Part shown: positions 1-7,272 of the stretch, in pieces | Layout of the letters: each line of letters opens with the position of its first letter | Position numbering within the stretch: the stretch's first letter is position 1 | DNA from: Actinomycetes bacterium | GTDB taxonomy: Bacteria; Actinomycetota; Actinomycetes; Actinomycetales; Cellulomonadaceae | Assembly (NCBI GenBank): GCA_023462275.1 | Contig: JAEWYD010000140.1 | Location: forward strand, 1-12,442 | DNA length: 12,442 bases | Direction of reading: 5' to 3' | Notes under the pieces: model-generated | The model's database searches: none | Seen by the model: the letters and a program-made list of their open reading frames with translations, nothing else | Told to the model about the DNA's origin: nothing | Position numbers and translations under genes: made by a program

Positions 1-23
1 GTGCGAGCTCATCGAGCTCGCAC
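1..23. terminator. Perfect 10-bp hairpin, possible pgi terminator
   Basis: Bases 1-10 (GTGCGAGCTC) and 14-23 (GAGCTCGCAC) are exact reverse complements around a 3-nt loop. The hairpin lies about 74 nt past the pgi stop codon, in the direction pgi is read, and at the window edge, so it could end pgi, a convergent gene to the left, or both. No T-run can be judged because the window ends here. It could instead belong to a coding region outside the window. Confidence 0.5.
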
Positions 24-96
24 AGCGGCCGTTCGTTCGACGGGGCCTGGGTGACCGCACGCCCGCCGGGCTGAGGCCACCCGCCGGGGCGACGGC

Positions 97-1773
97 TCAG
101 GCCCGGTGCGCCCGGTAGTACTCGATGAGCGCGGCGGTCGAGGAGTCCTGCGCGGCGAGGGCGTCCGCGTCGCCGGCGACGGCGGGCGTCACCTCCATGG
201 CGAGCTTCTTGCCCAGCTCCACGCCCCACTGGTCGAAGGAGTCGATGCCCCAGACGACGCCCTGGACGAACGTGATGTGCTCGTAGAGCGCGATGAGCTG
301 ACCCAGCACGGACGGCGTGAGGGCCGGCGCCATGATCGACGTCGTCGGGCGGTTGCCGCTGAAGACGCGGGCCGGGACGAGCGCCTCGGCGGTGCCCTCC
401 GCGCGGACCTCGTCCGCCGTCTTGCCGAAGGCCAGCGCCTTGGTCTGGGCGAAGAAGTTGGCGAGGAACAGCTCGTGGACGTCCGCGTCGCCGTCCTTCA
501 GGGGGTGGGCGGGCGTCGCGACGGCGATGAAGTCCGCGGGGATGAGCCGGGTGCCCTGGTGGATGAGCTGGTAGAACGCGTGCTGGCCGTTCGTGCCGGG
601 CTCGCCCCAGAAGACCTCGCCCGTCTCGGTGGTCACCGGGGAGCCGTCGGCGCGGACGCTCTTGCCGTTGCTCTCCATGGTGAGCTGCTGCAGGTACGCC
701 GGGAACCGGTGCAGGTACTGCGCGTACGGCAGGACGGCGTGGGTGTGCGCGCCGAGGAAGTTCACGTACCAGACGTTGAGCAGGCCCATGAGCGCCGGCA
801 CGTTCTGCTCGAACGGCGCCGTGCGGAACTGCTCGTCGACGGCGTGGAAGCCCGCGAGGAAGTCGCGGAACCCGTCGGGCCCGATGGCGATGGCGAGCGA
901 CGTGCCGATGGCCGAGTCGACGGAGTAGCGGCCGCCGACCCAGTCCCAGAACCCGAACGCGTTGGCGGGGTCGATGCCGAACGCCGCCACCTTGTCCAGT
1001 GCGGTCGAGACGGCCACGAAGTGCTTCGCGACGGCGTCCTGGCGCGCGGCATCGGTGTCCTCGATGGCGCCCGCGGCGAGCAGCCCGGCCCAGAGCCACT
1101 CGCGGGCGAGCCGCGCGTTGACCAGGGTCTCGAGCGTGCCGAAGGTCTTCGACGCGACGATCACGAGGGTGGTCGCGGGGTCGAGGTCCTTGGTCTTCTC
1201 GGCGACGTCGGTCGGGTCGATGTTGGAGACGAACCGGACCTCGAGGCCGTCGAGCACGTACGGCTTGAGCGCCTCGTACGCCATCACCGGACCGAGGTCG
1301 GAGCCGCCGATGCCGATGTTCACCACCGTTCGCACGCGCTGGCCCGTGACGCCGACCCACGCGCCGCTGCGCACCCGCTCGGCGAAGGCGTACACCTTGG
1401 CGAGCTCCGCCTGGACGTCGGTGTCGACGTCCTGCCCGCCGACGACGAGCCGCGGCTCGGCGCCGGCCGGGCGGCGCAGCGCGGTGTGCAGCACGGAGCG
1501 GTTCTCGGTGACGTTGATGCGCTCGCCGGAGAACATGGCGGCGATCCGGCCGCCCAGGTCCACCTGCTCCGCGAGGCGCACGAGCAGGGCGAGGGTCTCG
1601 TCGGTGACGAGGTTCTTGGACAGGTCCACGTGCAGGTCGCCCACGGTGCGGGTGAGGCGGGCGGCACGGCCCGGGTCCTGCGCGAACCACGCGCGCAGGT
1701 CGGGTGCGAGGGTGGCCTGGTGGGCGGAGAGCTCGGCCCAGGCGCTGGTCGTCGTCGCGTCGATCGGGGTCAT
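97..1773 (-). CDS. pgi: Glucose-6-phosphate isomerase
   Basis: Cytoplasmic enzyme that interconverts glucose 6-phosphate and fructose 6-phosphate in glycolysis and gluconeogenesis. The 558-residue product is close to the usual bacterial length of about 550 and looks complete. Both family signatures are visible: DWVGGRYSVDSAIG at 277-290 and FDQWGVELGK at 513-522. Expected catalytic residues are present: Glu367 in MESNGK, His398 in TNGQH and Lys522. The sugar-phosphate-binding GIGGSDLG (154-161) and SKTFGTLET (208-216) segments are intact. The ATG at 1773 is preceded by TACGGT and 7 nt, so the start is probably leaderless. It stands alone and is divergent from the GH3 gene; no linkage to pentose-phosphate genes is visible. 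Confidence 0.97.
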   Translation of the reverse strand: MTPIDATTTSAWAELSAHQATLAPDLRAWFAQDPGRAARLTRTVGDLHVDLSKNLVTDETLALLVRLAEQVDLGGRIAAMFSGERINVTENRSVLHTALRRPAGAEPRLVVGGQDVDTDVQAELAKVYAFAERVRSGAWVGVTGQRVRTVVNIGIGGSDLGPVMAYEALKPYVLDGLEVRFVSNIDPTDVAEKTKDLDPATTLVIVASKTFGTLETLVNARLAREWLWAGLLAAGAIEDTDAARQDAVAKHFVAVSTALDKVAAFGIDPANAFGFWDWVGGRYSVDSAIGTSLAIAIGPDGFRDFLAGFHAVDEQFRTAPFEQNVPALMGLLNVWYVNFLGAHTHAVLPYAQYLHRFPAYLQQLTMESNGKSVRADGSPVTTETGEVFWGEPGTNGQHAFYQLIHQGTRLIPADFIAVATPAHPLKDGDADVHELFLANFFAQTKALAFGKTADEVRAEGTAEALVPARVFSGNRPTTSIMAPALTPSVLGQLIALYEHITFVQGVVWGIDSFDQWGVELGKKLAMEVTPAVAGDADALAAQDSSTAALIEYYRAHRA

Positions 1774-1780
1774 GTGCCCA

Positions 1781-1786
1781 ACCGTA
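1781..1786 (-). promoter_or_regulatory. -10 element of a probable leaderless pgi promoter
   Basis: On the minus strand TACGGT fits the actinobacterial -10 consensus TANNNT. It is followed by 7 nt and then the pgi ATG, so transcription would start at or next to the A of the ATG. No Shine-Dalgarno is present. No clear -35 is visible. Confidence 0.6.
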
Positions 1787-1895
1787 CTGACGCCCGGCGC
1801 CGCGCGCGTGGGTCGGCCGGGCCGCCGTCAGGCCCGGGCGCGGAGGCCGGCCGCCGCCCAGGGTCACGAGTCTGTACCGATCATGGCGGTCGCCG

Positions 1896-1909
1896 CGGGA
1901 ACGCTCCCA
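1896..1909. promoter_or_regulatory. CebR/CelR-like operator upstream of GH3 gene
   Basis: CGGGAACGCTCCCA matches 12 of 14 positions of TGGGAGCGCTCCCA, the published operator of the LacI-family cello-oligosaccharide repressors CebR (Streptomyces) and CelR (Thermobifida). If transcription starts at the GH3 ATG (1941), the site spans about -45 to -32, over the -35 region, a normal place for repression. Its position before a beta-glucosidase gene fits cellobiose-induced control. The assignment is by motif and context only. Confidence 0.55.
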
Positions 1910-1928
1910 CCACGCCCCGTCGGCACGG

Positions 1929-1934
1929 CACGAT
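1929..1934 (+). promoter_or_regulatory. Possible -10 element of GH3 gene
   Basis: CACGAT differs from TANNNT only at the first base. It is followed by 6 nt and the ATG at 1941, the same geometry as the other first genes here. There is no Shine-Dalgarno in front of the ATG. The match is weaker than for pgi, feoA or the cyclase. Confidence 0.35.
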
Positions 1935-1940
1935 GCCGCC

Positions 1941-3728
1941 ATGTCCCGCCGCACCCGGGCCGCCGTCGTCGCCGGCCTCGCCACGCTCGCCCTGCTCTGC
2001 CCGACCGCCTGCACCTCGGGCGGCGGCGAGGGCGCGTCGCCATCGCCCAGCCCGGACGCGCTCGCCGACGCGCCGTTCCGCGACCCCGCCATGCCCGTCG
2101 CCGAGCGCGTCGACGACCTGCTCGCGCGGATGGACCTGGCCGACAAGGTGGGCCAGATGACCCAGGCGCCGCGCGACGGCCTCTCGCCGGCGCAGGTCAC
2201 CGCCCTGCGCCTCGGCAGCGTGCTCAGCGGCGGGGGTTCGGCTCCGGACGACAACACGCCGGCGGGCTGGGCGGACATGGTCGACGGCTACCAGCGTGCG
2301 GCGGCCGCCACGCCGCTCGGCATCCCGCTGCTCTACGGCGTCGACGCCACGCACGGCCACCAGCTGCTCTACGGGGCGACGATCTTCCCGCAGAACATCG
2401 GGCTGGGCGCCGCCGGCGACCCGGAGCTGGCCCGCGAGACCGCCCGGGCGACCGCCGAGGAGCTCGTGGCCACGGGCGTGAACTGGACGTTCGCGCCGTG
2501 CGTCGCCGTCGTGCAGGACACGCGGTGGGGCCGCTCGTACGAGAGCTTCGGCTCCGAGCCGGCCGCCGTCGCCGCGATGACGACCATGGTCAACGGCTTC
2601 CAGGACGCGGGGGTGCTCGCGACCGCGAAGCACTTCGTGGCCGACGGCGGGACGGCGGGTGGCGTCGACCAGGGCGACGCGCGGATCACCGAGGCGGAGC
2701 TGCGCGCGGTGCACCTGCCCCCGTACGAGGCGGCGGTGGCCGACGGCGTCGGCTCGGTGATGCTGAGCTTCAGCAGCTGGAACGGCCAGAAGGTGCACGG
2801 CGACCGCGACCTGGTGACCGGCGCGCTCAAGGACGAGCTCGGGTTCGACGGGTTCGTGGTCACCGACTGGGCGGGCATCGACCAGCTCGACGGGGAGACC
2901 GACTTCACGCGCGCGGAGATCGTCGAGGCGATCGACGCAGGCGTGGACATGGCGATGGTGCCGCACGACGTGCAGCGCTTCGTCGACGAGCTCACCGCTG
3001 CCGTGGAAGCCGGCGAGATCCCGCAGGAGCGGATCGACGACGCCGTCCGCCGCATCCTGACGGTCAAGGTGCGGATGGGTTTGTTCGAGGCCGGCCCGGT
3101 GGACCGCTCGCTGGCGGACCAGGTGGGCAGCGCCGAGCACCGGGCCCTGGCCCGTCGGGCCGTCGCAGCGTCCCAGGTCGTGCTGGCCAACGACGGCGTC
3201 CTGCCGCTCGCGGCCGACGCCCGGGTGCTCGTGACCGGCAGCAACGCGGACGACATCGGGAACCAGGCCGGCGGCTGGACCCTCACCTGGCAGGGCGCGA
3301 GCGGCGACACCATCCCGGGCACGACGATCCTCGAGGGCCTGCGCGCCGCTCTCGGGGACGACGCCGTCACCTTCTCCGCGGACGGCTCCGGCGCGGCCGG
3401 GCACGACGTGGCGATCGCCGTCGTCGGCGAGACGCCGTACGCCGAGTTCGAGGGCGACCGGCCCGACGGCGTCCACCTCACGCCCGCGGACGAGGCGGTG
3501 CTGGCGCGCCTGCGCGAGTCGGGCGTGCCGACGGTGCTCGTCGTCGTGAGCGGGCGGCCCGTGGACATCGCCGAGCCGCTGACCTGGGTGGATGCCGCCG
3601 TCGCGGCGTGGCTGCCCGGCAGCGAGGGCGCGGGCGTCGCCGACGTGCTGACCGGCTCGGTTGCGCCCGGCGGGCACCTTCCGGTGTCCTGGGGCGACTT
3701 CCCGGTGGGCTTCGGGCTCACGTACTGA
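1941..3728 (+). CDS. GH3 beta-glucosidase (exo-1,4-beta-glucosidase type), probable lipoprotein
   Basis: Exported glycoside hydrolase that likely removes terminal glucose from cello-oligosaccharides or other beta-glucans. The 595 residues begin with a signal peptide (RR at 3-4, hydrophobic 7-20). The Cys24 that follows sits in PTAC, a poor lipobox, with a CTSGGG-type linker that suggests a lipoprotein. The GH3 N-domain shows VQDTRWGRSYESFG (191-204), AKHFVADGG (229-237) and the nucleophile Asp309 in GFVVTDW. The C-domain has GETPYAEFEGD (496-506), which should carry the acid/base Glu (497 or 502), and ends with GFGLTY. There is no fibronectin-III tail, as expected for plant ExoI-like GH3 enzymes. 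It lacks the NagZ His-Asp motif, so it is not a beta-N-acetylglucosaminidase. The GNAT gene follows after 18 nt. The exact substrate is not decided by the sequence. Confidence 0.93.
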   Translation: MSRRTRAAVVAGLATLALLCPTACTSGGGEGASPSPSPDALADAPFRDPAMPVAERVDDLLARMDLADKVGQMTQAPRDGLSPAQVTALRLGSVLSGGGSAPDDNTPAGWADMVDGYQRAAAATPLGIPLLYGVDATHGHQLLYGATIFPQNIGLGAAGDPELARETARATAEELVATGVNWTFAPCVAVVQDTRWGRSYESFGSEPAAVAAMTTMVNGFQDAGVLATAKHFVADGGTAGGVDQGDARITEAELRAVHLPPYEAAVADGVGSVMLSFSSWNGQKVHGDRDLVTGALKDELGFDGFVVTDWAGIDQLDGETDFTRAEIVEAIDAGVDMAMVPHDVQRFVDELTAAVEAGEIPQERIDDAVRRILTVKVRMGLFEAGPVDRSLADQVGSAEHRALARRAVAASQVVLANDGVLPLAADARVLVTGSNADDIGNQAGGWTLTWQGASGDTIPGTTILEGLRAALGDDAVTFSADGSGAAGHDVAIAVVGETPYAEFEGDRPDGVHLTPADEAVLARLRESGVPTVLVVVSGRPVDIAEPLTWVDAAVAAWLPGSEGAGVADVLTGSVAPGGHLPVSWGDFPVGFGLTY

Positions 3729-3746
3729 CGCGGATCGGAGCAGCGC

Positions 3747-4250
3747 ATGGGTGACGTCCTCGTCCGGCCGATGACGGCGGCCGACTGGCCCGCCGTCGAG
3801 CGGATCTACGCCGAGGGCATCGCGACCCGCAACGCGACGTTCGCGGCCGAGCCGCCGCCGTGGCCGGACTTCGACGCCGGGCACACGGCCGACCACCGCT
3901 TCGTCGCGGAGCTCGACGGCGAGCTCGACGGCGAGGTGGTCGGCTGGGTCGCGTGCAGCCCCGTGAGCTCGCGGTGCGTCTACCGGGGGGTGCTCGAGCT
4001 GAGCGTCTACGTCGCCGGCTCCGCGCGGGGACGCGGGGTCGGGTCGGCGCTCCTGGGTGCGCTCGTGGCGAGCAGCGAGGCGGCGGGCGTCTGGACGCTG
4101 CAGACGGGGATCTTCCCGGAGAACATCGCGTCCCTCGCGCTGCACCGACGCCACGGCTTCCGCGAGGTGGGGCGCCGCGAGCGCCTCGGCGAGATGGACG
4201 GCGTCTGGCGCGACGTGCTGCTCCTGGAACGCCGCAGCTCGCTCGTCTGA
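3747..4250 (+). CDS. GNAT N-acetyltransferase, phosphinothricin-acetyltransferase-like
   Basis: Predicted cytoplasmic acetyl-CoA-dependent N-acetyltransferase of 167 residues. It resembles the Pat/Bar and MnaT (YncA) branch: IYAEGIATRNATF (20-32), the acetyl-CoA loop SARGRGVGSALL (92-103), NIASLALHRRHGFREVG (126-142) and the terminal GVWRDVLLLERR (152-163). Family members acetylate phosphinothricin, methionine sulfone or similar amino acids; the substrate here is unknown and resistance should not be assumed. GGAG at 3737-3740, 6 nt before the ATG, is a good Shine-Dalgarno, and the 18-nt gap suggests co-transcription with the GH3 gene. An exact 12-bp tandem duplication (3909-3932) doubles ELDG at residues 55-62. 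Confidence 0.88.
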   Translation: MGDVLVRPMTAADWPAVERIYAEGIATRNATFAAEPPPWPDFDAGHTADHRFVAELDGELDGEVVGWVACSPVSSRCVYRGVLELSVYVAGSARGRGVGSALLGALVASSEAAGVWTLQTGIFPENIASLALHRRHGFREVGRRERLGEMDGVWRDVLLLERRSSLV

Positions 4251-4291
4251 CGAGCACCACCGTCTGACGGGCGCCCGCGCCCGGCGATGCC

Positions 4292-4297
4292 TAGCGT
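4292..4297 (+). promoter_or_regulatory. -10 element of a probable leaderless DUF72 promoter
   Basis: TAGCGT fits TANNNT and is followed by 7 nt and the ATG at 4305. This favours 4305 over the in-frame ATG at 4287, which lies upstream of the element. No Shine-Dalgarno precedes 4305. Confidence 0.6.
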
Positions 4298-4304
4298 CGT
4301 CGGC

Positions 4305-5162
4305 ATGGGCGAGGTGCGCGTCGGGATCTCGGGGTGGCGGTACGCCCCGTGGCGCGGCGTCTTCTACCCGCCCGGCCTGCCGCAGCGGCTGGAGCTGGAG
4401 TACGTCGCCGCCCGCATGCGCACGGTCGAGATCAACGGGTCGTTCTACTCGCTGCAGCGCCCCGACCGGTACCGCGCCTGGGCCGCCGCCACGCCCGCGG
4501 ACTTCGTGTTCGCCGTCAAGGGCGGCCGGTTCATCACGCACATGCGCAAGCTCGCGGACGTCACCACGCCGCTGGCGAACTTCCTCGCGTCCGGCCCGCT
4601 CGCCCTCGGCGCCCGCCTGGGCCCGGTCCTGTGGCAGCTGCCGCCGCAGCTCGGGTTCGACGCCGACCGCCTCGCCCGGTTCTTCGACCTCCTGCCGCGC
4701 ACGACGACGGCGGCGGCCGCACTGGCAGCCCGACACGACGAGCGCGTGGACGGCTGGGCGCTGACGGAGACCGACGCCGACCGGCCGCTGCGCCACGTGC
4801 TCGAGGTGCGCCATCCCTCGTTCGAGACGCCGGCGTTCCCGGCGCTGCTGCGCGACCACGGGATCGGTCTGGTCGTGGCGGACACGGCCGGGAAGTGGCC
4901 GCTCATCGAGGAGGTGACGAGCGACGTCGTCTACGTACGCCTGCACGGCGCGGAGGAGCTCTACGTCAGCGGGTACGACGACGCGGCCCTCGCCGCCTGG
5001 GCGGAGCGCGTCCGCCGGTGGGCGGCGGTCGCGGACGTCTACGTGTACTTCGACAACGACGTCAAGGTGCACGCCCCGTACGACGCGCTGCGGCTCGCCG
5101 CGCTGACGGGGAGCGGCGCGACGGCGACGAGCTCACCCGCCCCGTCGGACCTTCGTCCCTGA
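4305..5162 (+). CDS. DUF72 (YecE-family) protein
   Basis: Member of the DUF72 family, a TIM-barrel fold of unsettled function. From the ATG at 4305 the product is 285 residues, and VRVGISGWRY falls at residues 4-13 as usual for the family. Conserved blocks follow in order: EINGSFYSL (42-50), FAVKGGRFITHMRKL (69-83), LWQLPPQL (109-116), LEVRHPSF (166-173), VADTAGKWP (191-199), YVRLHG (210-215) and YFDNDVKVHAPYDA (248-261). The family length is normal and no block is missing. An in-frame ATG at 4287 would add six residues, but it lies upstream of the likely -10. The TGA stop lies inside the iron-box palindrome of the next operon. No function can be inferred from the neighbours. Confidence 0.93.
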   Translation: MGEVRVGISGWRYAPWRGVFYPPGLPQRLELEYVAARMRTVEINGSFYSLQRPDRYRAWAAATPADFVFAVKGGRFITHMRKLADVTTPLANFLASGPLALGARLGPVLWQLPPQLGFDADRLARFFDLLPRTTTAAAALAARHDERVDGWALTETDADRPLRHVLEVRHPSFETPAFPALLRDHGIGLVVADTAGKWPLIEEVTSDVVYVRLHGAEELYVSGYDDAALAAWAERVRRWAAVADVYVYFDNDVKVHAPYDALRLAALTGSGATATSSPAPSDLRP

Positions 5163-5178
5163 GGTATGCCTTACCTAC
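5160..5178. promoter_or_regulatory. DtxR/IdeR-type iron box controlling feoABC
   Basis: TGAGGTATGCCTTACCTAC matches 14 of 19 positions of the DtxR/IdeR consensus TTAGGTTAGCCTAACCTAA, and its core arms AGGTA and TACCT are perfect inverted repeats. It ends 4 nt before the feoA -10 (TACCGT), so it spans about -35 to -17 if transcription starts at the GTG. Bound iron-loaded repressor would block the promoter. The box overlaps the TGA stop of the DUF72 gene. An MntR-type site is the main alternative, but the feo genes argue for iron. Confidence 0.8.
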
Positions 5179-5182
5179 GTTC

Positions 5183-5188
5183 TACCGT
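5183..5188 (+). promoter_or_regulatory. -10 element of the feo operon
   Basis: TACCGT fits TANNNT and is followed by 6 nt and the feoA GTG at 5195. The GAGG at 5190-5193 is only 1 nt from the GTG, too close to serve as a Shine-Dalgarno, so a leaderless mRNA is likely. Confidence 0.6.
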
Positions 5189-5194
5189 CGAGGC

Positions 5195-5416
5195 GTGCAC
5201 CTCGACGACTGCGCCCTCGATCGCGACGTGGTGGTCCGCGACGTGGCCACCCCCGGCTCCTCGCGCGCGCGCATGTACGAGATCGGGTTGCACCTGGGGG
5301 CCGTCGTCCGCGTGACGCACCGCGGGCCGGCGGGCGGGCGGGTCGTCGCCGTCGGCGGCGCCCGCGTCGCGCTCGACGCCGCCACCGCCAGCCGTGTGGA
5401 GGTCGAGCCGCTGTGA
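5195..5416 (+). CDS. feoA: FeoA, ferrous iron transport accessory protein
   Basis: Small cytoplasmic SH3-like partner of FeoB. The 73-residue product covers the whole FeoA domain, with RARMYEIGLHLGAVVRV at 24-40 (the usual R-x-R-L-x-E-L-G-L block), GPAGGRVVAVGG at 44-55 and the final VALDAATASRVEV. The GTG at 5195 fits family length and lies 6 nt after TACCGT; the frame is open further upstream, but that stretch is antisense-frame sequence of the DUF72 gene. The stop overlaps the feoB start in GTGA (5413-5416), suggesting translational coupling. Iron control through the box at 5160-5178 is likely. Confidence 0.92.
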   Translation: MHLDDCALDRDVVVRDVATPGSSRARMYEIGLHLGAVVRVTHRGPAGGRVVAVGGARVALDAATASRVEVEPL

Positions 5417-7272
5417 CCGCCTGCCACGACACCGGCTCGCTGCCCGCGCCAGCCCCCGGCGGCATCGGCGCGGCCGGCGGCGTGCTGCTGGTGGGCAACC
5501 CGAACGTCGGCAAGTCCACGCTGTTCAACCGGCTCACCGGCGCCCGGCAGACGGTGATGAACGCGCCCGGCACCACCGTGGAGCTCCGGGTCGGCACGTG
5601 GCGCGGGCCGCTCGTCGACCTGCCCGGCACCTACTCCCTCGTCCCGCGCAGCCCCGACGAGCAGGTCGTGGCCGACGCCCTCGCCGCCGAGCCCGGCGCG
5701 ACGGCGGTCGTCGTCCTCGACGCGACCGCCCTCTCCCGCTCGCTCTACCTCCTCGCGCAGGCCGGCGCCGACCGGCCCGTCGTCGCCGTGGTCACGCTGC
5801 TCGACGTGGCGCGCAGCCGCGGCGCGGCCGTCGACACCGACCGCCTGGCCGAGCTCGTCGGGGTCCCCGTGGTGCCGCTCGACCCGCGCGCCGGCGACGT
5901 CGACGGTGCGCTCGCCGCGGCGCTCCCCCACGCCCGCCCGCTGCGCGACGTCCCGGCGCCCGAGCCGGGCGCCACCGACCTGGACGACGTCGAGCGCCTC
6001 TTCGGCTGGGTGAACGGCGTCGTCCTCGCGCTCGGCGCGGAGGCGCCCGTCCGCCGCACCCGCACCGACGCGGTGGACACGGTGCTGCTCAACCCGTGGT
6101 TCGGCGGCCCGGTGTTCCTCCTGGCGATCTGGCTGCTCTTCCAGCTGACGACGACCGTCGCCGCGCCCATCACCGCGGCGGTGAGCGGCGCCGTCACCGC
6201 CGTCGCGGACGCCGCGCGGGCGGCGCTGCCGGGCGGCTGGGTCGAGGGGCTGCTCGTCGACGGCGTGCTCGTCGGCGTCGGGACGGTCCTGACCTTCCTG
6301 CCGCTGCTGGCCGTGATCTACCTCGCCCTCGCGCTCCTGGAGGACTCCGGGTACCTGGCCCGCGCGGGCTTCCTCGCGGACCGCTGGATGCGCGCGCTCG
6401 GCCTGGACGGCCGGGCGATGCTCCCCCTGGTCATCGGCTTCGGCTGCAACGTGCCGGGCGTCGCCGCCACGCAGACCCTGCCCAACGCGCGCCAGCGTCT
6501 CCTCACGGGCCTGCTCGTGCCCTGGACCACCTGCGCGGCCCGCCTCCCGGTGTACGTGCTCCTCGCCGGGGTGTTCTTCCCCGAGCACGCGGGCACCGCG
6601 ATCTTCGGCATGTACGTGCTGAGCCTGGTGCTCGTCGTCCTGGGCGGGCTGATCGGCCGGCGCACCCTGGTGCGCGGGCTCGCCGCCGAGCCGCTGCTGC
6701 TCGTGCTGCCGGCCTACCAGCGCCCGCGCCTGCGGCCGATCCTCGCGTCGGTATGGGCGCGCGTGCGCTCGTTCGCCCTGAAGGCCGGCTCGATCATCGT
6801 GCTGACCCTCTCGGTGATGTGGGCGCTCATGGCCGTGCCGGTGGACAACGGCGCCGAGGGCGTGGCGGGCAGCCTCTACGGCGCGGTGGCCGACGCCGTC
6901 GCGCCCGTGTTCGCGCCCGCCGGCTTCGACGACTGGCACCTCTCGGCCGCGCTCGCCTCCGGGTTCGTGGCCAAGGAGGTCGTGGTCGGCTCGCTCGCGC
7001 AGTCCTACGCCGCCGACGGGGACGACGCGGCCCTCGAGGACGGGCTGCGGGCGACGCTCGAGGCGTCCTCCGGCGGCGCCCCCGCTGCGGCGGGTTTGGC
7101 CCTCATGGTGTTCGTGCTCGGCTACACCCCGTGCCTGGCGACGGTGTCGGAGCAGTGGCGCCGCTTCGGCGCGCGCTGGACACTCGGCGGCATCGGCGTC
7201 CAGCTCGCCGTCGCGTGGCTGCTCGCGGTGACGGTGTTCCAGGTCGGCGCGCTCGTCACGAGGCTGACGTGA
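5413..7272 (+). CDS. feoB: FeoB, ferrous iron transporter with N-terminal G domain
   Basis: Inner-membrane Fe(II) uptake protein of 619 residues, shorter than the roughly 750-770 of enterobacterial FeoB. The G domain shows G1 GNPNVGKST (28-36), G2 around Thr54-Thr55 and G3 DLPG (69-72). G4 reads TLLD (128-131) instead of NxxD, so the Asn that normally reads guanine is a Thr. The membrane part has Gate motifs GFGCNVPG (342-349, Cys345) and GYTPCLAT (570-577, Cys574), plus GFVAKEVVVG (517-526). GGAGG at 5398-5402 lies 10 nt before the GTG. It overlaps feoA and the FeoC-like gene by 4 nt each. The N-terminal 20 residues are Gly/Ala/Pro-rich and probably unstructured. Confidence 0.95.
   Translation: MTACHDTGSLPAPAPGGIGAAGGVLLVGNPNVGKSTLFNRLTGARQTVMNAPGTTVELRVGTWRGPLVDLPGTYSLVPRSPDEQVVADALAAEPGATAVVVLDATALSRSLYLLAQAGADRPVVAVVTLLDVARSRGAAVDTDRLAELVGVPVVPLDPRAGDVDGALAAALPHARPLRDVPAPEPGATDLDDVERLFGWVNGVVLALGAEAPVRRTRTDAVDTVLLNPWFGGPVFLLAIWLLFQLTTTVAAPITAAVSGAVTAVADAARAALPGGWVEGLLVDGVLVGVGTVLTFLPLLAVIYLALALLEDSGYLARAGFLADRWMRALGLDGRAMLPLVIGFGCNVPGVAATQTLPNARQRLLTGLLVPWTTCAARLPVYVLLAGVFFPEHAGTAIFGMYVLSLVLVVLGGLIGRRTLVRGLAAEPLLLVLPAYQRPRLRPILASVWARVRSFALKAGSIIVLTLSVMWALMAVPVDNGAEGVAGSLYGAVADAVAPVFAPAGFDDWHLSAALASGFVAKEVVVGSLAQSYAADGDDAALEDGLRATLEASSGGAPAAAGLALMVFVLGYTPCLATVSEQWRRFGARWTLGGIGVQLAVAWLLAVTVFQVGALVTRLT

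Noticed and set aside
1817..1837. 7-bp GC-rich inverted repeat (CCGGGCC / GGCCCGG) between pgi and GH3
   Set aside because: Such short all-GC arms are frequent by chance at this base composition and it sits outside both inferred core promoters.
106..2160. Long open frame antisense to pgi (684 codons)
   Set aside because: Arg/Gly/Asp-rich product without family motifs, opposite a clear pgi; long antisense frames are expected at this GC content.
962..3754. 930-codon open frame over pgi and GH3
   Set aside because: It crosses two well-supported genes and gives low-complexity Arg/Ala-rich protein.
1881..5072. 1063-codon minus-strand open frame
   Set aside because: It runs antisense to GH3, GNAT and DUF72, all with clear family motifs; composition is His/Arg/Asp-rich noise.
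5182..6939. 585-codon minus-strand open frame over feoA and feoB
   Set aside because: Antisense shadow of feoA/feoB without recognisable domains.
5394..7268. Open frame in the +2 frame of feoB that runs into feoC
   Set aside because: Only its last 79 codons (7269-7508) are real; the rest is an Arg-rich shadow of feoB.
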